From NCBI RefSeq assembly GCF_900606115.1, contig NZ_UWPJ01000040.1, positions 1-58,295 of the forward strand: 58,295 bases of DNA, in the 5' to 3' direction. This DNA comes from Pigmentiphaga humi (GTDB taxonomy: Bacteria; Pseudomonadota; Gammaproteobacteria; Burkholderiales; Burkholderiaceae_B). Under the pieces are notes generated by a model. The model saw nothing but the letters and a program-made list of their open reading frames with translations. It was not told where the DNA came from and searched no databases. The translations under genes were made by a program, and so were the position numbers. This document shows positions 18,148 through 27,526 of the stretch, in pieces (position 1 is the stretch's first letter; every line of letters begins with the position of its first letter).

Positions 18148-21100
18148 GCGAAATCAATTTTTCCGACGATGACATGAACGAACCTGTCGAGTTCGAACCG
18201 GCGGCGAGCCCCTCCGGACTGCGGCCGGGCAGCGTCGAGTACGAACAAGCCATCAAGCAGAGCGACTTGGAATATGAGCGGTGGTTTACCCGTGACGAGG
18301 CCCGTCGTAACGACCCGAAGAAGTTGAACCATCGAGCGGTGGCCGAGGCCCGCTGGGTGCTGCTTTGGCTCGGCGTCTCGGGGAGTGGTGCAGGCGGGTA
18401 TTTCGAGGGAATCCTGCCCCCGACTGCCGGTTTCGGGCGTATGGCCATGCTGCTCGAACTGCTTGATGGAGGCTGGGAAACGAATCAGGGGAACCCGCGT
18501 GGCCGCCATATGATTTCCCTGGTTGCCCACGTGCGCCAACTCCCCCTGCTAGAGGCGGCTCGACAGCTGAAGAAATTCCTTGCAGCGCTGGATGTCGGCG
18601 AGGACCTGGAGCGTGTTTCGGATATTGGGCTTGATGACGCTGCTGTCGAGTCCGTCGTTTACCCCCTTCCTGCCGATGCCCCGCCGATACCAGCGGTCTT
18701 CGGTTGGCTGGGCGCACCTTCCACCATCTACGAGTACCGCAACGGAGGCGGACAACTGACCGGGTATGTGCTGCGGTTCGAAGATTTTTCTTTGGGGGGC
18801 GGGCGAAGCGGGCTGGGACGACCGAGGCTCATTCCGCTGACACTGTGGACCAAGGCAGACGGCTCGTGGGCGTGGCGAACCAGGTTTAGCCCCGAGGCGT
18901 TAGGTCTATATGGCGCCGACATTCTCGCCATGAATTCGGAAGCCCGGATACTCATCGTTCCAGACGAGCGGTCTGCGGACCTTCTGAACTTCGGAGGTCT
19001 TGCCAACCGGTCAGGGTTCGTAGCCGTTGGCGTGCGCCAGGCGGCTTCAGAGGGAATCGATTGGCAGCGCCTAAGCGCACAGCAAACGGCGGATGTCCTC
19101 GCCCCGCTAGGGACCGACGGAGATGCGTACTTTGAACAGATGGCGGCCTGCCTATGGGCTCGAAATCCTGCCATTCAGGTATTTCGTTCCAACGTCAAGA
19201 TTCTCTCGACGCCGGGAAAAACATCTTATGGTTCTGTGCCATCGGGAGAGAGGTGGCTATTTAGCGACTACGCCAACTGGAGTAGTGAGGCAAGATATGA
19301 GATCGAGTTAATGCTGTCACCGCCGGTGACGCCGGGTCGGCCTATTGAAATCCGATGCCCCGACTACGGCCCGCCTACGGAACACTTTACCGCCGAAGAA
19401 CTTGGACTTGGCAGTCAGAAGCCGAACGATTTCGCCCATGACGACTTTTTCGTCAATAGCCAAGGGGTGTTCGTACGGCGGAACATCAAGGGTGAATTGA
19501 TCGAGGTATGGATTTCGTCCCGTATCGACGTCATTGCCCTGGCTCGGAGTGCCGAGAGCGAGGAATGGGGTTCCCTGATCCGGTTCCAGGATCGGGATGG
19601 CGTATGGCACCAGTGGTGCATTCCGTGGAATCTGCTTGGAGGAGACCCGTCCGGTTTCTGCAAAACGTTGATGGGCATGGGCGCTATCGTATCGGCCCAA
19701 AAGCGTGATCGCGACGACTTGGCGCGTTACTTGATGTCCGTCGAACCGGGGTCCCGATGCCTCGCAGTGTCGAAGCCGGGCTGGCATGACAACAGATTCG
19801 TCCTGCCTGACGGTACGGGTGCGGGAGTAGGGAATGGCGAGACGATAGCATTGCAGATGTCGGACCCCCTGCTTGGTGGTTTCGTAAAAGCTCGTGGCAC
19901 CCTCGCCGATTGGCAGCGTGAAGTCGCGGCGAAGTGCCGGGGGAATTCTCGGCTACAGATTGCCATGAGCGTAGCGTTCACCGGCCCGGTCTTGCACTGG
20001 CTCGGTGAGGAAAGCGGCGGTTTTCATTTTCGGGGCAACAGCTCGATCGGTAAGACGACGATTCTGCTGGTTGCAAGCAGTGTGTGGGGCAGGCCAACCA
20101 AGTTCATCCGACCTTGGCGGGCGACTGCCAATGGTCTTGAGGCGGTTGCCGTGCAACATCACGACATGCTGCTGGTCTTGGACGAAATGAGCCAGATCAG
20201 CCCGCACGAGGTCGGGCAAGCCGTATACATGCTATCGAACTCGCAGGGAAAATCCCGAGCCACTCAAACAGGCGCCGCTCGGGCCGCGTCGGACTGGCGC
20301 TTGATGTTCTTGTCGTCGGGCGAGATCGGATTGAGGGCGCACATCGAAAGTGGTGGCGAGCGCCCCATGGCTGGCCAGGAAACCCGGGTCGTGGACATTG
20401 AGGCGGACGCGGGAGGTGGACACGGCATCTACGAGGCCCTTCATGGAGCCAGCAATGGCGCCGAGTTCTCGTTGATGCTGAAGGATGCGGCAGAGCGGTT
20501 TCACGGCATTGCCGGTCGTACCTGGGCGGGGGTTCTCGCTGATCCTGATCGGCGGGCAAGGATACTGGATTCCATCAAGGCTCACACCGACGAATTTGTG
20601 CGCAACAACACCCCGCACGGGGCGGATGGTCAAGTACAGCGGGTTGCCCGACGCTTTGGGCTGATTGCAGCCGTAGGCGAGGTGTGCCAGCAAGTCGGGA
20701 TCCTTCCATGGGACGAAGGTGAAGCAACACGGGCTGCTCGGATCGGCTTCACCGACTGGTTGAACCGTCGAGGCGGCTCTGGCAGCCTAGAGTCCGATCA
20801 GATTCTCGAGCAGGTGCGGCGCTTTTTCGAATTGCACGGAGAAGCCAGGTTCACGCCCATGGGGCACCCCGGCATAGGCGGTGGCGAAGAGTGCGTGGAC
20901 GACAATCATCGCATGACGCTCCAACGTGCCGGCTTCCGGCAGATGAACGACGACGGCCAGACAGACTATTACGTGCTGCCCGAGGCGTTCAAGCGGGATG
21001 TGTGCAGTGGCCGAGAATTGCGCCAAGTGATCACGGCGCTGCGGAACGCCGGGCACCTCGTGATAGCCAACGACGGTAAAGCTCAGGTCGCCAAGCGGTT

Positions 21101-21158
21101 GCCGGGAATGGGCGTGTGCAAGGTCTACCACATCCGTTCCACGATTTTTGGAGGCTAG
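18144..21158 (+). CDS. DUF927-domain primase/helicase-like replication protein
   Basis: 1004 residues. The C-terminal half holds a P-loop ATPase: Walker A GNSSIGKTT (about residue 632), Walker B LLVLDEM (about 677), and a LMFLSSGEIGL sensor-like strand, all in the style of DUF927 proteins found in integrative elements and phages. The N-terminal half has an ILIVPDERSADLL strand (about 270) that could be a degenerate TOPRIM motif. A role in starting element replication is inferred. Translation is coupled to the HTH gene. The stop codon lies a few bases from the truncated end of an IS remnant, so the C-terminus may have been altered. Confidence 0.8.
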   Translation: MSEINFSDDDMNEPVEFEPAASPSGLRPGSVEYEQAIKQSDLEYERWFTRDEARRNDPKKLNHRAVAEARWVLLWLGVSGSGAGGYFEGILPPTAGFGRMAMLLELLDGGWETNQGNPRGRHMISLVAHVRQLPLLEAARQLKKFLAALDVGEDLERVSDIGLDDAAVESVVYPLPADAPPIPAVFGWLGAPSTIYEYRNGGGQLTGYVLRFEDFSLGGGRSGLGRPRLIPLTLWTKADGSWAWRTRFSPEALGLYGADILAMNSEARILIVPDERSADLLNFGGLANRSGFVAVGVRQAASEGIDWQRLSAQQTADVLAPLGTDGDAYFEQMAACLWARNPAIQVFRSNVKILSTPGKTSYGSVPSGERWLFSDYANWSSEARYEIELMLSPPVTPGRPIEIRCPDYGPPTEHFTAEELGLGSQKPNDFAHDDFFVNSQGVFVRRNIKGELIEVWISSRIDVIALARSAESEEWGSLIRFQDRDGVWHQWCIPWNLLGGDPSGFCKTLMGMGAIVSAQKRDRDDLARYLMSVEPGSRCLAVSKPGWHDNRFVLPDGTGAGVGNGETIALQMSDPLLGGFVKARGTLADWQREVAAKCRGNSRLQIAMSVAFTGPVLHWLGEESGGFHFRGNSSIGKTTILLVASSVWGRPTKFIRPWRATANGLEAVAVQHHDMLLVLDEMSQISPHEVGQAVYMLSNSQGKSRATQTGAARAASDWRLMFLSSGEIGLRAHIESGGERPMAGQETRVVDIEADAGGGHGIYEALHGASNGAEFSLMLKDAAERFHGIAGRTWAGVLADPDRRARILDSIKAHTDEFVRNNTPHGADGQVQRVARRFGLIAAVGEVCQQVGILPWDEGEATRAARIGFTDWLNRRGGSGSLESDQILEQVRRFFELHGEARFTPMGHPGIGGGEECVDDNHRMTLQRAGFRQMNDDGQTDYYVLPEAFKRDVCSGRELRQVITALRNAGHLVIANDGKAQVAKRLPGMGVCKVYHIRSTIFGG

Positions 21159-21159
21159 C

Positions 21160-22170
21160 AGAGAGCAGCTTGGCGGCCGCCTCGTCGCTGGGGAAGTGGT
21201 CCCGCGTTTTGACCGCCCGGCGCAACTGCGCATTGATGCTCTCGATAGCGTTGGTGGTGTAAATCACCCTGCGGATGGCTGGCGGGAACATAAAGAATGG
21301 GATCACTCGGTCCCAGGCCGGCGCCAGGCGTCCACGATCGGCGAGTAGCGTTGCCTCCACGGCCCCTGTTCGAACTCTGCCGGCCGCCAGAGCGGCCTCC
21401 ATGGTAGGCGCGGTGTAAATGGGCTTGAGCGCCGCCGCCACCGTGTGCCGATCCTTCCAACTGGCGTAGTCCCCCAGAACTCGGCGCCCTCGGTCTGTTC
21501 GATCCACAGGCCCAGGATGTCCCGGGTGCCGTCCGGCAGCGCTCCCAGCGCCAGGTAGTTGGCCTTGTCGCTGACTCTTGACCCGCAGCGCATCGAAGAA
21601 CAGGACCGGGTACAGCGCCTCCAGCGGACGGCTCTGCCAGGCGATCGTCTCGGCCATGACCTCGTCGGTGGCTGAGCTGATGAAGTCCGGCGAGACCACG
21701 GTGCCGTAGCTCTTGGCCAGGAACGCCTGGATCTCGCGCACGCACGTGCCCCGGGCATACACGGCGATGATCCGCTCGTCGAACCCCGTGAAGCGTCGCT
21801 CGTGCTTGGGAATCAGGATCGGATCGAAGCTGCCGTCCCGGTCTCGGGGAATGTCCACCCGCAAAGGGCAGTCGTCGGTGAGCACCGTCTTGCGGCTCTT
21901 GCCATTGCGCTGGTCGCAGCCTCGGGGCGCTCCTGCCCCGGGCATAGTGATGCCCAAGCTCGGCGCCCAGGGCTCGCTCGATCAGCGCCTTCTTGAACGC
22001 CATCGACAGGTCCTGCACCGCCTCGGCGGTCATCGGGCCTTTAACGAATTGATCGACCAAGTCCGCCGAGATCGACGGCAGCTCTGGCACGGGAAGTTTC
22101 TTCTTTGCGGCCATACATGTGGCCCACGACCGGTATGTTCGGCCTCACTCACAAAATTTATGACACTCCC
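21160..22170 (-). mobile_element. Decayed IS256-family insertion sequence
   Basis: Remnant of an IS256-type element. The outer end at about 22170 shows the usual terminal sequence (GGGAGTGTCATAAATTTTGT on the minus strand). The other end stops inside the transposase reading frame, next to the DUF927 stop codon, so the far terminal repeat and the last part of the element are gone. Confidence 0.8.
21165..22114 (-). pseudogene. IS256-family transposase, frameshifted and truncated
   Basis: Transposase pieces lie in all three minus frames in the right order. The start is MAAKKKLPVPELPSIS, followed by GAELGHH, then (frame shift near 21955) RNGKSRKTVLTDD and DRDGSFDPILIPKHERRF, VLFFDALRV, then (another frame) YLALGALPDGTRDILGLW, and then DYASWKDRHTVAAALKPIY and RVIYTTNAIESINAQLRR. 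About 50 residues between EFWG and DYASWKD are missing, and the part after HFPSDEAAAKLL is lost. At least four frame changes make this inactive. Confidence 0.88.
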
Positions 22171-22189
22171 AGCGCCGGTGCATATGTAT

Positions 22190-22525
22190 GTAACCCCGCT
22201 GGCTTCGGGGTAACGCTCCGGGTAACACGTGGACTTCGTCGAAAGCCTTGCCATTGCGGGACTTTTCGGGGGTGTTACCCCTGTTACCCCCGTAACCCTA
22301 CCCAGCAAGGGCAAGCCGTCAGCAGCCGGAATGGAAGGCAAGGGTTTCAGAAATCCGCTTGGATTTTCCTGCAATCGTGGGGAGCCCTCCCTAGACCAGA
22401 GGCCTTTCTTTTTCTGGGTTACACAGGTTACAGGGTTACAAAGCAAGAAAAGTCTAGGCGCTGTAGGGAACTATCGGCCCCTCGGCCTGTAACCCCCAGC
22501 GGCCTCGGCCAGGTTACGGGGTAAC
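22190..22525. repeat. GTTAC/GTAAC array, iteron-like
   Basis: Twelve copies of GTTAC or its complement GTAAC, usually extended to GTTACCCC or GGGGTAAC, in about 335 bases: 22190, 22209, 22222, 22274, 22283, 22292, 22418, 22427, 22435, 22489, 22513 and 22521 (approximate starts of the units). Fewer than one would be expected by chance. Several pairs form inverted arrangements and three are packed in 22274-22298. The array lies downstream of the primase/helicase-like gene, beyond the IS remnant, with no convincing gene in it. A replication origin with protein-binding iterons is the leading guess. Confidence 0.7.
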
Positions 22526-22568
22526 GCGAAAAGGGCGTCCGTGGGGGCGTTCAATAGCCATAACAGCC

Positions 22569-23117
22569 TTAGTGGGCCGCCACCATAACCGTGACTGCAT
22601 GGATCAACAAACCCATCAGCCCACCGACGAAGGTGCCGTTGAGGCGGATGTATTGCAGGTCGGGGCCGATATTCAGCTCAAGCTTCTCGACGATTTCGTG
22701 GTCCTTCCACTCCCGCATCTTGCTGGAGATGAAGGCACCGATCTTGGGACGCACCGATTCCAAGGCAGTCGGGACGGTCTCCACGATATAGCCGTCGATG
22801 CTCTCCCTCAGCGGCTCGTTCTTCAGCAACTCCTGCCCCAGTTCGATCACTAATTCGGTGACCTTGGCACGAATACTGGACGCATCGCTGCTCAGGTCGG
22901 CTTTCAGCCAAGCGTGCACGTCCTGCCAAAGGCCATCCACGTAGCTGGCAAGTTCCCGATTTTCAGCGAACTCCTGCTGGTAGTGTTCGATTTTGCTCCG
23001 CAACCCCGGATCGCTTTGCAATTGTCCGATCAAGCCCTCCACCGCCTGGTGGAACCTGGACCGCAACGGATGTTGTGGATCCGTGTCGATTTCGGTGACC
23101 AGCTCCCCCGACCAAGC
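22569..23117 (-). pseudogene. DUF445 membrane protein, C-terminal fragment
   Basis: The last 180 or so residues match the C-terminal half of DUF445 proteins (usually about 400 residues): DPQHPLRSRF, ELLKNEPLRESIDGYI, EKLELNIGPDLQYIRLNGTFVGGLMGLL, ending in a hydrophobic anchor. The N-terminal membrane half is absent. The open frame runs on to 23177, but the extra residues overlap another small frame and look unrelated. This is probably a remnant left by recombination. Confidence 0.7.
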
Positions 23118-23141
23118 AAAAAACGGGCTAGTCAGACAGAA

Positions 23142-23294
23142 ATGCCATCCGTCACGCTTACTGTCGAAGAAAGTCAACTGGTGCGCAGGTTGCGCTCTCT
23201 TCCTGAGGCACGTCGTCGACTGGTTCTTGAACTGGTTGAACAGTTCGTGCTAGATGAGGAAGTATGGATACCCAAAGCGCACTCAAACCGCTAA
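23142..23294 (+). CDS. Possible 50-residue amphipathic protein
   Basis: Short frame beginning MPSVTLTVEESQLVRRLRSLPEARRRLVLELVEQF, with heptad-like Leu/Val spacing and many charged residues, suggesting a helical regulatory peptide. There is no strong ribosome site (ACAGAA upstream). It starts just past the presumed break of the DUF445 fragment. No family recognised. Confidence 0.35.
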   Translation: MPSVTLTVEESQLVRRLRSLPEARRRLVLELVEQFVLDEEVWIPKAHSNR

Positions 23295-23466
23295 TTATTG
23301 CTGGGGCCAATTTCTCAGCCTGCCCGACAGATTAGATTAAGTAAGGCGGTGAGCCCCGTTATCTACCTGCATTAATTAACTGTGTTAGTAAGTATCGTAG
23401 CTCTTTGATTCGCAGAAAAGTGAGCACTGGATGTAAACTTAGCTTAGCGCGAGAGAGAATAATAAT

Positions 23467-24732
23467 TTACAAGTAAGACTCAATTTCACTTTTTACTCGT
23501 AAATTCAAAGATATTCCAGCATTGCTGTGTATTAGGTTTTTTTCCACAAGAGCATCTAGAGACAAATCGAAAGTTAATACACTTCGGCAATAATGGTTCT
23601 TAAGCGTTTCCCGTGAGACGGTTTTTCCTCCCCAAAAATGCTTCCTGTAGAGGACAAGTAGAATTTGCCTGGCCCCTACATCAAGATCAATTTTTCGTCT
23701 AAAACCTACGATAGAGGTATCTAGAGACTCGAGTATGGTCTCGTAAGCCTCAATCCCAAAGTAATGGCTATGCGTTTCTCGAACAGTTGCCACCTCTGAC
23801 GAACCGATTAGAACTACTTCAAAGCCTTCGTTGGGAGGAAATGCCCGTTCGGTTTGAATGTATGAGGCTACAGCCTCGTCAGGACTGCGGCCCACGATAT
23901 CCCAACTAACGAATTGCCCCGTATTCCAGTCAAACACTATGATCCAGTTATTCAGACCGTACCCACCTCGGCTCTCCTTCTCTGTAAGAGTACGAATAAC
24001 CCCTTCGTTGATGAAACTATCGAGAATTTTTCCTAGAGGTGATGCTTCAATAATTTTTTCGCAAGTTGTACGCAGCGCGTCGATTTCAAGCCGATGATCC
24101 GGGCTTGCTGTTCTTCCGGCCTCTATTTCGTAAAACGCATCCGAAAGCAACTGGAAATAGCGCAGGACAGCAGGATCCCCCTCTTCTTCTTTCAGGTGAT
24201 ATCCATAGATCACAGAGGTGCGTTCGATGCTTTCAGCCCAATAATGCTGAATTCGACTTCGGATTTGTAGTTCAAGGGAAACTCCGTCCCGAGATAAAAT
24301 CAGGTGAAGAGCCCTATACCCTGTCGTATCACGTCCTTTCTCTCGATAGTCTGTCTCTCTCTCAATTTTAAAGCCCTTCTGACAACCGAGTTGACCTTCC
24401 AGGTAACGATAGAGTCGGTCTACGTCAGCATTCGTCGGAACAATAATTCGTAGTCCACCAATATCTTGAAGCTGGCTCAAGCGTACTTTGAGTCTCTTTA
24501 GTTTTCGAATAATTTGAGGTTTTCGCTTTAGGCGCTGCGCTATATAGTATGGACGTCTATAGCCATTGAGCCAGCCCTGAATTTCTAGGGTCGTTTCTGA
24601 CAAAGGTTGAAGATGATTCTTTCGATACTCATCAAAGACATCTTCAAGTTCAATATACTCGTCATCACTGCGATATATGCTACGAGCTATTGCGTTCCCG
24701 GCACGGTCAATTCTAGATTTAGACATTTGCAT
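23467..24732 (-). CDS. RelA/SpoT-domain nucleotide synthetase-like protein
   Basis: 421 residues. Residues about 45-185 form a RelA_SpoT synthetase domain with the catalytic pattern kept: R67-L-K69 in IAQRLKRK, Asp90 in LSQLQDIGGLRIIV, Tyr139/His142 in GYRALHLIL and Glu154 in LELQIRS. No HD hydrolase, TGS or ACT domain is present. The C-terminal 230 residues (LNNWIIVFDWNTGQFVSWD, YRKHFWGGKTVSRETL) are not recognised. Such stand-alone synthetases make (p)ppGpp or pyrophosphorylate other targets and include toxin and anti-phage effectors. It lies 63 bases after the DUF3800 gene, in the same low-GC block and probably the same operon. Confidence 0.82.
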   Translation of the reverse strand: MQMSKSRIDRAGNAIARSIYRSDDEYIELEDVFDEYRKNHLQPLSETTLEIQGWLNGYRRPYYIAQRLKRKPQIIRKLKRLKVRLSQLQDIGGLRIIVPTNADVDRLYRYLEGQLGCQKGFKIERETDYREKGRDTTGYRALHLILSRDGVSLELQIRSRIQHYWAESIERTSVIYGYHLKEEEGDPAVLRYFQLLSDAFYEIEAGRTASPDHRLEIDALRTTCEKIIEASPLGKILDSFINEGVIRTLTEKESRGGYGLNNWIIVFDWNTGQFVSWDIVGRSPDEAVASYIQTERAFPPNEGFEVVLIGSSEVATVRETHSHYFGIEAYETILESLDTSIVGFRRKIDLDVGARQILLVLYRKHFWGGKTVSRETLKNHYCRSVLTFDLSLDALVEKNLIHSNAGISLNLRVKSEIESYL

Positions 24733-24795
24733 AGGTTCTATGCCTTTCTTTAGTACTGAGGAGGCTGGAATTTAGCGACGATGGCAACACGCTCC

Positions 24796-26079
24796 TTATA
24801 CTTTTAGCATTACGGCTGCATCGAGATCGGTCTTTTCTCTGTCAAAATCAAGCCCAAGACGGCGAATTATTAAGTCGGCGATTTCATCCTTATGATTCCT
24901 CTCTCCCGAGAAGTTCAGTCGACGATTAACCGCCCCAGCAATAACGTCCGAAATTTGCACAAACGAACTGTTTCTAGAAGAGATGCTGGCAACTCGTTCA
25001 AGTGTTATGTCTTCCCCATACTTAGATGCCAGCTCACCACGCAACCGTTCTTTCATATCTCTCAAGGTAAACCTATCTAGAGACTGCTCTTCGTCTAGTG
25101 TGACACTTACTCGACGTGGCAACCCTATACGCCCACTGTCAATTTCATGCTTAATTCCCTCGATCAACATTAGCTCATGCAGGCGTTGAACAGCCTGCTC
25201 AGTAGAGCGCTTTAGATTGATGCGTGAGATTGCTATTGCTTTAAAGCTTAGGAATTCTCGGTGGGACTGTATGATGTCCAGATATTTATCAATTGAGTCA
25301 AAGTCTCCCTTACCAAAGCGTGAGAAATGAACCTCTTTGTTTGAAAAATTAGAAGTGCTTTTCCACTCATTAATTGCCCTATCTACCGTATATACAGCTC
25401 GGCCATTCAAAGCCCATACAGACCCAACGATAAGAAATGAATCAGTCTTTCCTGCTTCATCCGAGAAAACCTGTACGGTTTGTATAGGTGGAGCGTCTTT
25501 CAGAACAGCTTCTCGAACTTCACTTTCTCGGTCACGCCGTTTTGCCCTTACCTTTCCGTCGGCTTGAAACAACTCGTATTCATTTTGAATTTTCGCTCGT
25601 GCCCTCACAATGACGGGGATGCGCTCCAGCTTGAATAGATCCTCCGGTTTAATTCCATGCTCATTGTAGATATCAGGCTGAAAAATCTCCCAATATTTTA
25701 GAGTCAACGCCACGTCGCTATTTCGCGTTAACGGATAGAGGTTCAACACAAAAGCAACCCGAGTCCTTTGGCTGGAAAAATCCCCTCCATCTAGTGCAGC
25801 TATCAGTTGTCGTTTTTCTTTCTCGAGCTTCTGTACGCGTTCAGAGATTACAGCGCCATGCAACGCGGCTACCCTATCAGCGTTCCCCCCGCTATCTTCA
25901 TGCAGACCGTCGTTGGTCGACTCTGGCACATTCTCTAGTGTTAGGCCATTCACATTGGCTCCCATAGAACAAAAGGCATACCAAGATAGCTCATAGTCGC
26001 ACCTTTTGCATCTGCAATTTCTACGGATGGCAGCCTGCGGGGATAACCCTAATTTCAAGATACGCTTTCCCAGGCTCAA
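24796..26079 (-). CDS. DUF3800-domain protein
   Basis: 427 residues. The C-terminal half matches DUF3800, a family with an RNase H-like fold and acidic site: VQVFSDEAGKTDSFLIVGSVW (Asp207, Glu208) near the start and FVQISDVIAGAVNRR (Asp378) near the end. The N-terminal 200 residues include a Cys cluster (C22, C24, C27, C37), possibly metal-binding, and a charged coiled-coil-like stretch (about 78-95). The frame opens with TTG at 26079; an ATG at 25965 would lose the Cys cluster and has no better ribosome site. DUF3800 proteins occur in defence islands; nuclease activity is inferred. Confidence 0.75.
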   Translation of the reverse strand: MSLGKRILKLGLSPQAAIRRNCRCKRCDYELSWYAFCSMGANVNGLTLENVPESTNDGLHEDSGGNADRVAALHGAVISERVQKLEKEKRQLIAALDGGDFSSQRTRVAFVLNLYPLTRNSDVALTLKYWEIFQPDIYNEHGIKPEDLFKLERIPVIVRARAKIQNEYELFQADGKVRAKRRDRESEVREAVLKDAPPIQTVQVFSDEAGKTDSFLIVGSVWALNGRAVYTVDRAINEWKSTSNFSNKEVHFSRFGKGDFDSIDKYLDIIQSHREFLSFKAIAISRINLKRSTEQAVQRLHELMLIEGIKHEIDSGRIGLPRRVSVTLDEEQSLDRFTLRDMKERLRGELASKYGEDITLERVASISSRNSSFVQISDVIAGAVNRRLNFSGERNHKDEIADLIIRRLGLDFDREKTDLDAAVMLKV

Positions 26080-26284
26080 TATTAGTGATTACTTGCCAAC
26101 ATCCTTTGTTGGTATGTTTTTCATAGATTAATTTTTCATATACTTCTTGACGCTAAGAAGAGCTGGGCAATTTAATGAGTGTGCAGTTAATGCGTGCGCT
26201 CTATGGTCACTAGATCACTATAGGTAATCTTATTTGGTATAAGAAATGGGGGGAGATATTTTCCCTTCTGACTAGGAGAACCTC
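26080..26284. promoter_or_regulatory. Divergent low-GC control region
   Basis: Separates the minus-strand DUF3800-RelA/SpoT pair from plus-strand element genes. It holds an inverted repeat CTTCTT-N6-AAGAAG (26143-26160) and a partial palindrome with direct TCACTA repeats (26201-26223, arms CTATGGT and ACTATAG). Both are plausible operator sites. A TATAAG -10-like box is near 26237. Confidence 0.4.
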
Positions 26285-26428
26285 ATGCGCACCACCACGG
26301 CTCGCATTTTTCTGGCCCTGCTGCTCGAAGCGGCAGGCGCTATCGTCCAGTACCTCAAGCACTACGTCGAAACGATCCTACGCCGCTTCGATGACCCGCT
26401 CTGGGAAAACCATCCCAAGTTCGTCTAG
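26285..26428 (+). CDS. Small 47-residue element protein
   Basis: Frame MRTTTARIFLALLLEAAGAI...DPLWENHPKFV with a good AGGAGA ribosome site seven bases upstream. The N-terminal half is a hydrophobic or amphipathic helix and the C-terminal half is polar. GC content and codon use match the following DUF932 module rather than the low-GC cassette. Function unknown. Confidence 0.6.
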   Translation: MRTTTARIFLALLLEAAGAIVQYLKHYVETILRRFDDPLWENHPKFV

Positions 26429-26530
26429 CTACTTCCAATCGGCCATTCGGCCAGCTTCCTCCTTCCTTCCATAGTCCCCAGCCTGGCAGTTACGCCCCAG
26501 GCCGAAGGCGTTCGCCTATTCGGAGTCCCT

Positions 26531-27493
26531 ATGCACCTCGTTCAAAGCATGGCCTATACCGGCCCGCAGCCCTGGCACGGCCTGGGCAATCCTCTTCAAC
26601 CCCGCCAACCGCTCGAAGTCTGGGCCAGGCAAGCGGGTATGGACTGGCAAATCGATCAGGCCGAAGTCCGGTATGCCGCTGGCGATCATGATGCCGATCC
26701 GGTCCATGCCTACCCCGAGCAAAAGGTCCTGTATCGCAGCGATACCCGAGCCCCTTTGTCGGTCGTGTCCAACCGCTACCAAGTCGTGCAGCCCCGTGAA
26801 GTCTTGGAGTTCTATCGGGATCTGACCGAGGTTGGCGGCTACGAGCTGGAAACGGCAGGCGTCCTAAAAGGCGGCAAGAAGTTCTGGGCGCTTGCTCGCA
26901 CCGGCCAGTCCACCCAGCTCCGGGGCAACGACGAAGTCAATGGCTATTTGCTCTTGGCAACGGCGTGCGATGGCACCCTGGCCACGACCGCTCAATTCAC
27001 CTCGGTGCGGGTCGTCTGCAACAACACCTTGGCGATTGCCCTGGGAGCAAGCCAGGGAGCGATCAAGGTTCCCCATCGCAGCCAGTTCGATCCCCAGGCC
27101 GTCAAGCGCCAGCTTGGTATCGCCATTTCTTCGTGGGATGCGTTCATGAGCCGGATCAAGACCCTGGCCGACTGCAAGGTCTCACCTTCCATGGCGCAAA
27201 CCTACTATCGGCGGGTTTTAGCCCGTCCAGAAGCTTCGCCCATGCCTGCCCCTTCCGCCCGTCCTGATCGGACAGCTGAGGCCCTCTACGGTCTCTTCAC
27301 GGGCAAGGGCATGGGAGCGGATCTGCCTTCGGCCTCGGGGACGGCCTGGGGATTGCTCAATGCCGTCACGCAATTTGTCGATCACGAGCGACGAGCCCGC
27401 AGTCTGGACCATCGTCTGGATGCTGCCTGGTTCGGAACGGGAGCCACCCTCAAGCAACGAGCCTGGGAGGAGGCCATGCAGCTTGTCGCATGA
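26531..27493 (+). CDS. DUF932 phage/plasmid-like protein
   Basis: 320 residues matching the DUF932 (phage/plasmid-related TIGR03299) family: PWHGLGNPL near the N-terminus, VVSNRYQVVQPREVLEFY, and TSVRVVCNNTLAIAL. These proteins are common in mobile elements next to recombination genes; their biochemical role is not established. It is the first large gene of a plus-strand operon-like run reaching 29897. Confidence 0.88.
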   Translation: MHLVQSMAYTGPQPWHGLGNPLQPRQPLEVWARQAGMDWQIDQAEVRYAAGDHDADPVHAYPEQKVLYRSDTRAPLSVVSNRYQVVQPREVLEFYRDLTEVGGYELETAGVLKGGKKFWALARTGQSTQLRGNDEVNGYLLLATACDGTLATTAQFTSVRVVCNNTLAIALGASQGAIKVPHRSQFDPQAVKRQLGIAISSWDAFMSRIKTLADCKVSPSMAQTYYRRVLARPEASPMPAPSARPDRTAEALYGLFTGKGMGADLPSASGTAWGLLNAVTQFVDHERRARSLDHRLDAAWFGTGATLKQRAWEEAMQLVA

Positions 27494-27526
27494 CTGCGGG
27501 ACTTTCGCACACCCCTGGAGTTCAAC

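Noticed and set aside
22105-22524. 139-residue plus-strand frame through the GTTAC array
   Set aside because: Residues are driven by the repeats and the IS end (many R, G, V, T), there is no ribosome site and another frame is equally open. Treated as non-coding.
22190-22525. Could the GTTAC array be a CRISPR?
   Set aside because: Units are only 5-9 bases, occur in both orientations, and spacing is irregular; no cas genes nearby.
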